This document shows, one piece after another, positions 47,801-59,013 of a stretch of 64,000 bases of DNA. Both the position numbers and the translations under genes were made by a program. Source of the stretch: Membranipora membranacea. Lineage: Eukaryota; Bryozoa; Gymnolaemata; Cheilostomatida; Membraniporidae. Within the stretch, counting starts at the first letter, position 1; the number at the start of each line of letters is the position of its first letter. Below the pieces are notes generated by a model that had not been told where the DNA came from, searched no databases, and saw only the letters and a list, made by a program, of their open reading frames with translations. The stretch lies in the NCBI GenBank assembly GCA_914767715.1, contig OU612074.1, positions 11,876,062 to 11,940,061 on the forward strand. Reading direction: 5' to 3'.

Positions 47801-50800
47801 GAAGTCCTAAGCATTCTTCATTACATATAGGAGCGGACCACACATTCAAAGCATGACACCATAGTGATTGTGCTCTATGACCAATACTGTATTGTGGAGC
47901 TTGTTTGACAATATCCTTTAATGCCATACAGTGATTATTCAGCAGCAAACCGGGACAACTTCTCACTTTTAGTACAGATGTTGACTCAGAATTAGTTATT
48001 GGTCAACTCATATTTTATAATGTAATTTTGAACAGATTCATGGCGAAGTGAACTCACCAAGAATAAGAAGCGTATCTTTCAATGGCCAAGGCAAACACAA
48101 CTCTGATACAAAGACGTTTCTTTCTCATTCTAATATAAAACAAAACAACCAACACAGCAACGGATATCTCTTACAAATACCTTCAAGAACAGAGCAGAAG
48201 CCTTCTTTAATGGTCTCACTTGGAGATTTGGGTGGCTCCATTTATTTTGAGAGCGCAGCCAATATCAGCAAACTGCAGCAGTGTGGACAAGGAGGGAAAA
48301 AAGAAAAAGAGAAACTCAACATCAAAGTCATGTTGATGCCGAGATTCCTAATCTTGGCCTTTTCCATCCTCACCTATGCTCTTGGCATGTCTGTGATCTA
48401 TGGACTCCTACCATCACTTGGGAAGGAATGGGGTAAGAAAGAGAAACCGGCAAAGAGAACATTGTTGTTTTTGCTTGTATCTGTTAACATTGGAGTGAAT
48501 TTCATCAAGATTTGCATCAACATCAGTTTACAGACGATATCAAAATTTGATTGGAGAGAAGTATTATGGCTGGTCCACATTGTTCCAGACAGACATCCCA
48601 GTCAATGTGAACATGAAAGTGTCATAATCATAGCAAAAAATATGTGTCTGGGTCTACAAGTTGGACGCTCTTTCCAGATACTGACCTATACTCATTTGAC
48701 ATCTGCTGATGATCTGGATCAATCTGGGACGATCCTAGACAATGTGAACACATATCATAATTATCCAAGCCTCACTCCAGAAAAAATTGCTTCTCTGGGA
48801 AGAATTTTGGAATGTGAAAATAAGACTGGGACCATCTGGGATCAGCATCTGGGATGATATCCCAATGTCATCTGAGACAATGTGGACCAGCCTTTTGTTG
48901 TGTATGTGATCTCCTCAATGATGTTCTCTTTATAGTCTTAGGGCAGCATCTATACGGTCAGTAACAAGCATTGAAAGTTTGTCTTTTATCATTACTAAAA
49001 AGCCTGTGATTCTTATTCCAGGCATACCTAAGGACACAATAGCGCTTATGATGTTACTTGGTGGGATTATTGAGATGCCATGTCGGATAATGAATGGTAT
49101 CCTCGCTGACAGACATTATATGACAGCATTTCACCAGATGGTAATCTACATATTCGGTGCTGGCATCTCAGCATTACTCTGTACATTCATCACTGGTGTG
49201 CCAGGTAAGTTACTAAATTTAAAAAAATCCTTTCGTGTATTTTTTCTTGGATCTGTAATGTGTTCTGGTTTGACTTTAATTTCTAGTACTTGATGAAGGT
49301 GGCCAGGCAAGTTGTTACTAGATTTCGAAAACACAAAGTCAATTTAATTTTTATTTTAAATTATTATTTGAGTCTGATTTGTACACTGTCATTAGATTTT
49401 AATGACAATCTTGTTCATTGCCAATGTTTCAAATTACCGCGGGTTGATGCTAAGCGTGAGACCGTGATACTAAATTTTGAAAACACTTCGTGTAAAGCTT
49501 CTTTTTTCATCAGAAATTTTTTCTGGTTTTTTCTGACTCAGATTTTTACTATAATTGGATTTGAATGGCATTTTTGATTTTGCGACAATGTTACCAGTCA
49601 TCCAGTTGAAATTTTCAATGCCATAAGGTTAATTAAAGCATGCCACTTAGTGATGTGTTAGTTCTGATTTGTGGGTGGGGAGAACCAACACACATTCCCA
49701 CCCCGCCCACAAATCAGAGCCAACGCATTGGCTACATGGGATTTGAAGAGGCTAAGTGGTCCCAATGGTAAAAAAAATTGAAATCGTTGAAGATATTCGA
49801 CCTCGGGTTGAACTATACATGGGGAGTAGAGCATGTTTACCAATAAATGCTCTATGTTTGTAATCATTCATCCAATATCTGAACGTAACTCATTACTCAA
49901 AATTCTATGTGAGATTTTTTTTTGTCTGATGAAGAATTTACTTTTCTTTAATCTGGTTGAGATTGTGAAGTAAATCTGAAATTTGTTAATTATTTTTATA
50001 CAGGTATAGCTGTCGTCCTGGTTGGTTTATCTACTATGGGTACTTCAATCTTCAGCCTCTTACCCCCAGCTCTAAGAGAACTCATTGGTGAAGAGAATGT
50101 TACAAGTGGGATGGGATTCCAAATGGTATTCCAGGCCTGCGGATTCATCATATCTTCTTTTATAGTGGGTAAGTGTCTGTGTATGGCAGCCTAGAGCAGT
50201 AAATAATGGTTATTGATTGGTAAACCTAGTTTGTGGGTGATTTAATGTTATCCGGCATTAAGTTTTGGCTAGCTCAAGTATAAGTCTCAACAGTCTCCAC
50301 AGGGTGAGAAAATTTTGGTTAGCTATTACAACCAAGTGCAAAATGGAGTTCTTTTCCTCCGACGAATATAGCAAAGGACCAGGAACCAAACACACTATGT
50401 ACTGCAGTTTGATAATCAATCAGTATTTTGCCAAACATTCAATAGTCTTTATTCAGGCCATCTACTCAAAGAGTGACTGCAAACAGCATACTTACAAATC
50501 AAACAAAGAGTTAGTCCCCTTGATGTTGAGAAGACAACTTCTAATCAAGTTTCTCAGATTTGACAAAATAGTTCAAATCAAATCCCAATTTTAATTGGGA
50601 TGTTATCTGACCATTCCATCCAGATGTAAATCCCTGTTCTTCAAGCACATCACATGCTCATGCATTGTCCATTGTAAACAAAAGAAAAACGATTTATTTT
50701 TTTTGCTTTCAGGACAGATATACGATTCCACAGGCAGTTGGATCTATATATATTATTACATCGCAGGAATTGTCATCATATCATCAATGATCTCCTGGCC

Positions 50801-50909
50801 TTATGTTATATACCATAAACGTCCATATAACTGCACTGAACAGCAGTCTGGCAGTGAGCTAACTGACAGTGAAATTGCTGATGTCAAAATCAGCAGCCAA
50901 GATTTATAG
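44891..50909 (+). CDS. SLC16/monocarboxylate-transporter-like MFS carrier, 9 exons
   Basis: Exons 44891-44966, 45370-45519, 46373-46516, 46969-47151, 47397-47551, 48036-48432, 49022-49204, 50004-50168, 50713-50909 join in frame (GT-AG) to 549 residues. Nearly all introns are phase 1. It is a plasma- or organelle-membrane solute carrier of the major facilitator superfamily. Exon 1 holds the MCT family motif at the first membrane segment (DRPGWGWVVVL, residues ~15-25). Six N-terminal spans follow, including GLGEGMVFIPAMLASAPYF and the RASALGI loop. Then comes a long hydrophilic central loop (about residues 215-335), as in MCTs, and six C-terminal spans. The eighth-span pair Asp/Arg of MCT1 appears as Glu386 and Arg390 (EMPCR). 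The C-tail is acidic and cytosolic (NCTEQQSGSELTDSE). The substrate cannot be told from sequence. Introns 2 and 6 contain palindromic MITEs. Confidence 0.94.
45633..45705 (+). repeat. Short degenerate minisatellite in SLC16-like intron 2
   Basis: About five copies of an AAAAGCCACTGTC-like unit (also GAGGCCACTGTCC and AAGGACACTACCC), 13-15 bases each. Confidence 0.6.
45727..46252. mobile_element. Palindromic element with ~100 bp inverted arms in SLC16-like intron 2
   Basis: 45727-45830 pairs with 46150-46252: ATTTCATCAGGATATCTTGA, GGATAATACTGGGAAGTTAT and GGCTGTGAC all have complements in the right arm. A second palindrome is nested inside (45848-45875 with 45909-45933, CCCATAATGCAATG against CATTGTGGG). 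The spurious ORF at 45908-46147 lies within. No transposase or clear duplication is seen. Confidence 0.7.
47703..47773 (+). pseudogene. tRNA-like sequence (decayed tRNA or SINE head)
   Basis: GTAGATGAATGGATAGC resembles an A box and D arm, and GAGACCCAGGTTTCAATCCTGG resembles a T arm with one extra base. The anticodon arm does not fold. It lies in SLC16-like intron 5. Confidence 0.35.
48568..48892. mobile_element. Diverged copy of the 19.5 kb palindromic MITE, in SLC16-like intron 6
   Basis: The ends GGCTGGTCCACATTGT and ACAATGTGGACCAGCC are exact complements. Interior words CATCCCAGTCAATGTGAAC, GTGTCATAATC, TCTGGGTCTA, CATCTGGGAT and CAATGTCATCTGAGACAATG match the 19532-19881 element. TTAT precedes both copies on the left. 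The long open frame through this region after exon 6 is read-through into this element, not coding sequence. Confidence 0.75.
49643..49759. repeat. Inverted repeat (small hairpin element) in SLC16-like intron 7
   Basis: The outer words CCACTTAG and CTAAGTGG, and the inner arms CTGATTTGTGGGTGGGGA (49664-49681) and TCCCACCCCGCCCACAAATC (49696 on), form a hairpin. It is probably a MITE, but the middle of each arm is poorly matched. Confidence 0.5.
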
Positions 50910-51230
50910 ATTTTGGACTATCTTAGTCTAAAATGTTACTACTTAACCTCTTTTAAACACTCTGTTGTCAATGCCACAATCACTAAGTATGACTTCTTAT
51001 TAATAATTTTTTCATAAATGAATACATATATCATTGTTACCTTCTAGTTTAATCAACTTCGTTTCATCATTGCCAGCCTCACCAGTAACATCGAGACCTG
51101 TAGATAGAGTCTCTTGTCTTGTAAAACACATAGACTACAGTAACCCTTATTGGTTTAAGAGGCATGTAGATATGACGGCGCTATCTTTTTAGCAAATTTT
51201 CATAATAACGTCTATATCATCAATTCAACA

Positions 51231-51302
51231 GCCTCTATAGCTCAGTGGTAGAGCGCTGGTCTTGTAAACCAGTGGTCCTGGGATCAACCCCCAGTGGAGG
51301 CT
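51231..51302 (+). tRNA. tRNA-Thr(TGT), dispersed copy
   Basis: A 72-base cloverleaf: acceptor GCCTCTA/TGGAGGC, D arm GCTC-GAGC, anticodon stem CTGGT/ACCAG with loop CTTGTAA (TGT), T stem CTGGG/CCCAG, discriminator T, then TTTTT. One oddity runs through the family: T-loop position 54 is A (ATCAACC), which weakens the B box, so activity is not certain. The flanks are repeated in inverted orientation at 51640-51773. Confidence 0.75.
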
Positions 51303-51704
51303 TTTTGCCGCCAATCATATGCAAGCCATGAAGTGGGTCTTCAATCTCAACTCATTGTCAAGAAGACCCTTGTAATAAATAATTAATACTGGCAGTCCAT
51401 CGGTTTTGATGAAGACTTCTACTTGTGAATAATCTTGCGTAAACTCACTCCATTCCTAGTCAGAGTCTGCTCCCCCCCCCTCCCGTTTGTTGTCAAGTCA
51501 AAATCCTTGAGACTTTTCTTGAGTGTACCCTTGTAGCGCAGCTTTGGAAGACCTCTGCTGAATAACCTGTCTTATAGTCGAGATAAGAGTATCTTGTATA
51601 CTATCAGTATATTGATTTGATGCTTTTATCTCTACCATCTCACCATCTAACTGGGTTGAGATTGAAGACCCACTTCGTGGTTTGCGTATGATTGGCGGCA
51701 AAAA

Positions 51705-51773
51705 AGCCTCCACTAGGGGTTTATCACAGGGCAGGTTTACAAGACCAGCGCTCTACCACTGAGCTATAGAGGC
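51705..51773 (-). pseudogene. Decayed tRNA-Thr(TGT) copy
   Basis: The - strand keeps the acceptor, D and anticodon arms (CTTGTAA loop), but the 3' side of the anticodon stem and the T arm are altered (ACCTGCCCTGTGATAAACCC) and it is only 69 bases. It is the inverted partner of the copy at 51231. Confidence 0.8.
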
Positions 51774-52360
51774 TGTTGAAACCACAACTCCTAGAGATAT
51801 TTTCAAAAATTTCTTAGTGTCAATCTGTGATATTATATATTGGAGATCAGACACAAAGGCTATATTTGGATAACTTTCATTTAAAAAAGCTAAAAGTTAA
51901 ATCAACTGATAAAGATTCCAGAATCTATGGGACAGGCTACCAGTGTCAGGATAGTGGTACTTGTAGTACGGCCTGATACATAGCATTACTGCTCGTATCT
52001 GTCAGATGTCTCAGATGAGCTAAGATGAATAGCAATAGAGGCTGATGATATGCAAGTTTGGACGTTATTACAAACATTTAACAAAAGAACTAGCTCCGTC
52101 ATTTCTATGTGCCTGCTTTACCATTACCGATAACTGTTGTCTCTGCTTTTTATGGGTCAAAAGATTCCATCTACAGATCAGCTTGAAGTACACTTCTTTG
52201 ACGTTTTGGGAACTACCTTGGCCTTGTTTTAGGCCAGATCATTTCCTATTGTTCCTTCACCGGAAACAACGAGTGCTCTCAAATTGGTAAAATGTGTCCT
52301 GAAACATCCAAGTGCAACATAAATGCATTGCATGAAAATCAAGACAAAACTTTCTTTAGC

Positions 52361-52400
52361 TGTAAACCAGCGGTCCTCGGATCAACTTCAAGGAGGGGCT
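52361..52400 (+). pseudogene. 3' half of a tRNA-Thr copy
   Basis: TGTAAACCAGCGGTCCTCGG, then ATCAAC and GGGGCT followed by a T run, match the family from the anticodon to the 3' end. The T stem is disrupted. Confidence 0.65.
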
Positions 52401-52844
52401 CTTTTTAAACAAATTGTGGACGAGCTGCAAGCAACAATTTCAATCTCAAATCATTTGTAACAATGATCTAAAACATTGATAATCGAAAAAAACAGCAAGT
52501 ATGAAACATCCTTTTGTGATAATTTCTCGCTTCTTGCTGACTTATACCATGGATTCATGTTCAAAACTCTCATCATGTGCCTTGAGACAATGAGAATGGG
52601 ACACACTCTACGCCAGTGAGGAAATATAAGTTAAATGAAGGAGTAGTTCAATTTTTTACTCAACAGAAAACAACTTCACCTACTCTATTTCTCTAAGCCT
52701 GGGGGGTCTTTCAGTTAGAAACAGCCAAAATCGCAATCTTATCGCTCACTCACTGAGTGAGCTATACCTGCTAGGGGTCTCGCTTTCAGATCGCTCAGTC
52801 ACTTGATGGAACTATATACATTCTGAGTGAGCGATTTGGGACCA

Positions 52845-52870
52845 GCATTCTACCACTGAGCTATAGAGGG
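52845..52870 (-). pseudogene. 5' fragment of a tRNA-Thr copy
   Basis: The - strand reads CCCTCTATAGCTCAGTGGTA followed by GAATGC, matching only the acceptor and D arm of the family. It lies next to a GAGTGAGCGAT-type palindromic stretch (about 52740-52835). Confidence 0.6.
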
Positions 52871-53227
52871 TGTTGAGTGCATAGTATCACGCTGACAATG
52901 ATTTACTTTCCCTTTGCAGTTAAATTCGGCTTTTACCGGTAGAGATCTTCTGCTCATAGCTTTGGTTTATATCTCTAGTGTCTCACGTTTCAGAAGTTCA
53001 CATTGCTTCACTCGGTGCCACGTTCGGTGCAAATTTGGGGCCGCGCTTTGCCTGCGCCTTGAGACCATGATAGAGGCCAGCATGAATGTGCGATTATTTT
53101 GACCATCTTGGAAAATAAAATCATCGAATGTAAAGATAAAACCAAAGTTTTCCATCTTGCTATTCGATTCAATGTTAGAAAGATAAACGGCTGATTCATA
53201 TCTTGTCGTGCAGTGCTCATTTCAACA

Positions 53228-53299
53228 GCCTCTATAGCTCAGTGGTAGAGCGCTGGTCTTGTAAACCAGCGGTCCTGGGATCAACCCCCAGTGGAGGCT
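53228..53299 (+). tRNA. tRNA-Thr(TGT), dispersed copy
   Basis: A 72-base copy of the array consensus (CAGCGGTCC variable region), with all stems paired, the family-wide A54 in the T loop and a TTTTT terminator. It lies outside the main array, between the SLC16-like and MANSC-like genes, and its 3' flank differs from the 51.2 kb module. Confidence 0.75.
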
Positions 53300-53746
53300 T
53301 TTTGGTATGACCCTCACCATTCCATAACAATCAGTTATCAGCTAGATTTTACCTCCTTTATTACAAAATAAGTGCAGTGTCTGAGCACTCCCATTCAATA
53401 AATATGTGAATATAAAAGGATGGACATAGAAACCACAGGGAAATGATTACAGCAGACAAGATCAAAAAGCGAAAACTGGTTAGAGGAGGGAGTCGCCTAC
53501 ATTATATTCAAGGGAATATAACTTCTTATATTCAAATCTAGTCTTTCAATTACTTTGCTCTTCCCTGCTATTTATATTTGCTCCCTCTATTATAGATAAC
53601 AGATTGCATCTGATCAGAGCTGATTACTATTGGCTATCGTGTGAAGCATACAAAAGCTCTGATTACACCACATATTAATCATAAAAATTGTGACACAAAA
53701 ATATAATCAAAAATGGTAAAAATTGAATCACTTTACAATAGTTATG
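53300..53746. other. Spacer, no gene seen
   Basis: AT-rich sequence between a tRNA-Thr copy and the stop codon of the - strand gene. It should include that gene's 3' untranslated region; an ATTAATCATAAA-type A-rich stretch near 53670 could serve polyadenylation on the - strand only weakly. Confidence 0.4.
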
Positions 53747-56016
53747 TCACATAAACCTAGATAGGTATAGATATCCTTTTCTAGTTCTGCGTTTGACTCT
53801 CCAGCTTCGGATGCAGATCCTTGCAATACAAAAGCCCACAATCAGCGCCATGGTGACACCAATCAATAACATGGCGAATAGCGTAACGTGTTGCTGATTA
53901 ACTGTGCCGTCATACCACCAGGGCACCTGCCAAATGTAAGGCTTTACCTCAGCAATCGTATCGTTGTTATAGGTGGTAGTGGGAGTGTCAGTTCTGTTAG
54001 TGTTTTGCAGGTGCTCGCTTGGTCCAATACTTAGATTGGCCGGTTTAGTTGTTGTTATGCTTTCTGTGACTGGTTTATCATCTGGGTCAGATGTTGATGT
54101 TGTGATTCTATCTGTGGTTGGCGGATTTTTTGGTACTGGAGTGATAGCTATAAAACCTTTGTCTCTGTCCCCATTTGTGGTGTGAGGGATTGTTAAAGTT
54201 GTCATGTGATTTGTCACAACAGGAGAGTGTGCGGTAGTAACCATTCCATCCTTATGGTTTGGTGGAGGCATCAAGGTCGTAAACGCTACATTCTCCTCAT
54301 CACCACCATCATCTGTGTTTGTTTTTGAGGTTAGTGTTTCATCAAGGACGCTTGTAGGAGGATTTGCAGTTAAGTCTGGTGACTCACTACCAGTGTCGTG
54401 GTCTTCAAAACTGATTTTATCATTGATGAGGGGCGAAGTTTTATCAGGAATTTTCCCTGTCTCAGGAGGTACATATCCCGTCTCAGGAGGTGTACTTCCC
54501 ATCTCAGAAGGTATACTCCCCGTCTCAAGAGGAATGTTCACCGTCTCAGGAGGTACAAGCCCCGGTTCAGGAGGTGACTTCCCTGTCTCGGGAGGTAAGT
54601 ACCCTGTTTTGATTGCAATATTCCTCTCAGTTGTTGTTGTAGTTAGATCAGAGGCAGGGGTCGTGGCCTCATGCTGGAGTTCAGGTTGTTCTTGACTAAA
54701 TGTAGTGGTATGTCCAATAGTTTCCTCTGTAACCGTTTTGTCATTAACAGTTTGATGAGGTGGGGTACTTAGAGAAGCTCTTTTTGATTTCAGGTGAACA
54801 TTATACCTACAAGAATGATAAAAAAAAAAGAAGCAGTCAAGTATCCACCTCACAACTGATAGTTTTACACCTCCTGGATTTCGAAATTGATGACAAGCTA
54901 TTAAATAAAAGCTCTAATTTTTGATATTGTATTTATTGTAAAGGGGGGATAACAACTGCTGTTTTGTCAGCCTGCAGTTTGAAGCAAAATAGTAAATAAT
55001 ACCGTACCTGTCATTATTTTTGAGTGAGCAGCCTCCTTCTTCACACTTGAATAACACACATTCTGTGTTATTACTAACTTCATTTCTTGTAATAGCTACC
55101 AGCTCGCAGTCTACAAATAGATAATAGTGAACTAAGTAACTAAACGCAAGAAGATGAACGGTTAAATGTTATCTTTCTTTTAAAGCAATAACAAGATAGG
55201 GTTATGCCTTGTTATCAGGCTACGGAGACCACCTTTCCACCCACAGTTACTTCTCTTGTAAATCGGCGACGCATTGAAACGAAAGGAAATGGTATTTGTG
55301 AGTCTGTGTTATTACATTTAAAGCTTAAAGCTTAAATTTCATTCTACCCAAAATACTTATGGAAAGCTTTGGAAGGTAAAAGGCCCAGTTTGTATATAAA
55401 TAAAACATGAACACAGTTGGTTTAAAAACGAGTTGTTGATTGAAATCGCAAGGTCTGTCTCAGTTCGAAAACTAGGAAATAAATAGTAGTGTAAGTGCTC
55501 AGAGTGTCGGATAATGTAATGCCACTAACACGTATTGCAGTCATCTGAGCGCTTAGACTATGGAAATAGAGGTGACTTCAGCTTGTAGGCAGTCCAAAAC
55601 TACAGGGCCAACTAGTCATTAGACCTTAGTAGGAAACTCACCAACCAAGGCCCTTCAACACTTGTGGGTTACAGGTTAGGCACTCTTACCAATTGAGCTA
55701 CATCCTACCTGAAACATCACATCGAGGTAAGCTTTGAATAACAAAGAAGTAGATGAACCAAAAACTTACCCAATTCCGCACAGCATCTCTTTTGACACAA
55801 CTCTGTGTCATCCTCGTCCGAGTCGACCTCCAGCTCCGGTCTGTAGGTGTGCCAGGTGCTGTCTGCTTTCGCAGATATGACAGGTGACTTCCCTTCTATG
55901 ATCTCGTAGTGACAGTCTGTAGACAAGCTGGTATCCAATGTCTGTGTTTGTGCACTGGTCACCATGGACGAAAGCACTGCTAGAGCTAGCAGGAACCTTA
56001 ATTTGTAAAACTTCAT
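53747..56016 (-). CDS. Single-pass membrane protein with MANSC-like cysteine domain and repeat-rich stalk, 3 exons
   Basis: Exons in transcript order: 56016-55770, 55110-55008, 54806-53747. Phases are consistent, giving 469 residues. The start at 56016 (MKFYKLRFLLALAVLSSMVTS) gives a clean signal peptide; upstream in-frame codons are not ATG. Eight cysteines follow at 35, 74, 78, 79, 84, 100, 105 and 110 (CQKRCC, DCELVAI, ECVLFKCEEGGC). This spacing resembles the MANSC domain of animal receptor-type and protease-inhibitor proteins, which has seven conserved cysteines. Residues ~118-420 are a Thr/Ser/Pro-rich stalk likely to be O-glycosylated, including eight heptads of GxxPPET type at 185-239. 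A transmembrane helix spans about 424-449 (TLFAMLLIGVTMALIVGFC), followed by a short basic tail (KRRTRKGYLYLSRFM). So it is a type I cell-surface protein; ligand and role are unknown. Confidence 0.87.
54437..54604 (-). repeat. Coding 21-bp minisatellite (GxxPPET heptads)
   Basis: Eight consecutive 21-base units in frame encode GYLPPET, GKSPPEP, GLVPPET, VNIPLET, GSIPSEM, GSTPPET, GYVPPET and GKIPDKT. The middle units are the most diverged. Confidence 0.9.
55491..55558. mobile_element. Short hairpin element related to the one at 14.65 kb
   Basis: The ends GTAAGTGCTCAGA and TCTGAGCGCTTAGAC are inverted and share the GTCTAAGTGCTCAGA tip of the 14658-14704 hairpin, with a longer, different centre. 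It is in intron 1 of the MANSC-like gene. Confidence 0.5.
55640..55710 (-). pseudogene. tRNA-like sequence (decayed tRNA or SINE head)
   Basis: The - strand reads GGATGTAGCTCAATTGGTAA followed by GAGTGCCTAACC, a very good A box and D arm, then an anticodon-like CCTGTAAC region. The T arm is not convincing. It lies in intron 1 of the MANSC-like gene. Confidence 0.35.
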
Positions 56017-56900
56017 TCTCCCCGCATTCAGCACTACTAAGGTTGATGGTTAGAAGTCATTGATGTATAGGCATCCCACTTTTCGTTGTAGTGTTCCACT
56101 GCAACTCACAGGTTCCTGCTTTAAAACTAGCGTGTGTATCCGATCAGCATGTCGTGATGGTATCAAATGAAGTTGCTATCTGTGACTCATACCGGTGAAC
56201 ACATATATCATCTGATGTTTTGACGAGCAGAGATATGTGGGTACCAGCACTTTTTGATGTCAATATCCTAGACCAAGAGTTACCTACCAAAAGGAATGGC
56301 CTTGATGAAATTGCATAAGATATAGTTTGATGTTGGATTGGCTATCTCTATTTGAATTCCTTACCAGCTGTTACGAGTAGTCGCACACTTTATCAGCAAC
56401 AGCACATCGAACCAATCACTTAAATGGTGCAACAGATGTTTCTTAAGATTTTAAAGTCTAGACGGCAGACAACAAGATTGTATTAATTAAATGTAAATCT
56501 TTATTTGTTGGATAAACTGCAGAACTTACAAAGTCTAGTGTGGTAACTTGAGTCCCTTTTATTCCTTGCAACAACCAGTAGTTGACATTCAATCCAACTC
56601 TCAGATTGCTATCCCATCTGCTTGGTCACAAGAATATATAATATAATATATTATCTTTACCCGATATACTGCTTGAACAATACATTGGTATCAGGTTAGT
56701 AATAGGCTTCTGGGTAATGTGTGGCTTTAGGAGTGAAGAGGATTTTTGATCATCATGCATCTATTTCGGATACTTTTGAATAGGTGTCAGATTTTTCAAA
56801 CATCTCATGCGATGAAAATTAGGCTGTAAAGTATTTGATTACTATAAATTTAGTGCAATCTTGTTATTGCAATTACCAAGCCGTAATTTCAGACGGTAAA
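56017..56900. other. Intergenic stretch, no gene seen
   Basis: This should contain the promoter of the - strand MANSC-like gene. I see no RNA gene, strong ORF or clear repeat until the tRNA-Thr array begins. Confidence 0.45.
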
Positions 56901-57067
56901 CATGCGAGTATATCCCAAAAAAGGGTAAAAACAGGAAGCAGGATTGGGTATGGAAACAATTTAGTTGAGATGCCATCATCTCACATTTTAGAGTTATGGA
57001 ACAGACTCTTCGCTCACATGATCCATACGAAAAATTTTAAGATAAGCTTTGGGGTTGTGCTCTCAAC

Positions 57068-57139
57068 AGCCTCTATAGCTCAGTGGTAGAGCGCTGGTCT
57101 TGTAAACCAGCGGTCCTGGGATCAACCCCCAGTGGAGGC
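57068..57139 (+). tRNA. tRNA-Thr(TGT), array copy
   Basis: A 72-base intact cloverleaf matching the family consensus, with anticodon loop CTTGTAA, all stems paired, A at T-loop position 54 and TTTTT immediately after. Confidence 0.75.
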
Positions 57140-58923
57140 TTTTTAATACCACTTATACCCCTCAGATCAGATCAAATCAGGGGCTTTACCTTGCATCAAA
57201 TTGATAATGAGATGGAGTTAATGTTCGTACAACATATACATGCACCAGAAACTTTGACTTACATGCTAAACATAAAAAAAAATTTCATTTCATTTGATGC
57301 TTTGCATAAATGGCATAAGCATACAAATACTTATGTCGATGGGCATATCAAACCAGGCCATCAAATACTTTTGTGTTGTCTTCCTTTTGCCCATGTGTAA
57401 ACAACTCAATGAATTGATTGTTTAAATTTCTTTCTCGAAGTTTTTACTGTAACACTACTGGCAATGAAATTATTCCCTGCAAGTCAACCTTTTAAACTTC
57501 TTGGATGTTGATTAGGCAAAAGAGATGGTTTTTCATCTTCGAGCCAGATTTACTGGACATAAACGTGTACTTGCAAGCACAGTGGGTGGCTGGGTCAATC
57601 AGAGCCAATGCATTTGCTATCTTTCACCTAGCAGCCAAGCCCTTTTGACGCCAGTGGGGTTGAGGGCATACGCAGATCCTGGTAATAATCCGCCAGTTTT
57701 TTTTCAAATACAAACTGGTTGGTCACAGTGATACGATTACCAAACTAGATTAGGTTTAACAAATTGGCTGTTAAGTGGCATCTTGACCAGCCATGCTCAA
57801 TCTCGGCCAATCCGGCCAAATAGGTCATTTTGTTCGGCCAAATGCACCCTGACGACAAAAAAAGTCGAGACACTTTCTCGTCATATAAATAAACAAATTT
57901 AAAACCAAAACATGTAAGCACTATTGCCTGCCTCAAAACATACCTCAACAATGTGGACAAGGCTAGAAAACTCAGCTGCTTAACATTGCATGTTCTAAAT
58001 TGGTTGCAGAGGGGCCCAGGGTTTGACCCTGGGGAGTTTCACTGTCGACAAGGTCATGGCGTCTTATCAAAAATATTTTCTGCGTTAAAGTGTTCTCATT
58101 GCTCTGTGATGGTCATTAAATTTTGACAAAAAAAACTTTTCTTACTATTCTAGTCAAGAACAATCTACCAAAGTCACATATTCTCTTGACTGCTAATCCT
58201 CTATTTCTCTGTAACTTAAGCTCCGGTTCCTACCTTCTAGGACTCCCATGTGTTCTTTTCAATCACTTTAAAATTTTGGTGTCAGCCATTTACTTCCCTC
58301 AAATTTTTCAATTCAAATTATCAAACCCAAAAGGGATCAGATATGATAAGATGTACCTCGAATTTTATTGCTACTCATAGATTCCTATGGTCGATTGCTT
58401 GTTAGTTTTCTTCCAACGTAGGGATGGAGTGCCTAAAAGCTGGTTTTTTTTTCAAAATAATGCTGAGGGAGGCCCCATGCCCCTAGCGTGAAGGCACCCA
58501 CCTCACCTGGCCCTACCACTTTAAATCTATGGATACAGGTCTGGATTTCCCATTTCGGTATCTCAATTAAAAATTTACCCAAAAAGTGGTGTGGCCAATT
58601 GGTATGCTCCCCAACAAAATTTGGCCGAACCCGGAAAAAGGTTGAGCATGCATGATCTAGAAGATCATGTTTGTTAGCTCATCTGAGGCATCTATCACAT
58701 AAAACCAGAAATCCCATGCATATGGCCGTACTACCCCTATCACCTAGAAAATCTGAGGTATGGAGCCAGAGTTTGGAGTTTTTGAGGGAAATTTTTCAGG
58801 TGCTACACATTTAGCTTTTTTAAAACTTGTATGAAAGTTGTCCAATAGTAGCCTATGTATTCAGTCTTTGATATTAGCGATTGACTCTCAGAAAAACTCA
58901 AAAATATCCCTCTGTGTAGTGAT

Positions 58924-58968
58924 CTCAAGTGGTAGAGCGCTGGTTTTGTAAACCAGCGGTCCTGGGAC
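58924..58968 (+). pseudogene. tRNA-Thr fragment lacking both acceptor strands
   Basis: CTCAAGTGGTAGAGCGCTGG then TTTTGTAAACCAGCGGTCCT: the D arm through the start of the T arm are kept, the ends are lost, and the sequence continues directly into the shared CTCAGAAAAATTTGAAAA flank. It looks like the product of an unequal exchange or deletion. Confidence 0.8.
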
Positions 58969-59013
58969 CCTCAGAAAAATTTGAAAACGTGTCTGGGATA
59001 TGCGTTCTCAACT

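Larger units (their letters stand above)
51231..51773. repeat. Inverted duplication of tRNA-Thr with its 3' flank
   Basis: 51231 to about 51360 pairs with 51640-51773. Each arm comprises a tRNA-Thr copy, TTTTGCCGCCAATCATA and AAGTGGGTCTTCAATCTCAA. About 280 bp of unrelated sequence lies between. A third copy of the same module is at 42241-42343. Confidence 0.8.

Noticed and set aside
48433-48857. Extension of the SLC16-like exon 6 frame to a 269-codon ORF
   Set aside because: A GT donor at 48433 gives the correct phase to exon 7, and the extra frame runs through a palindromic MITE.
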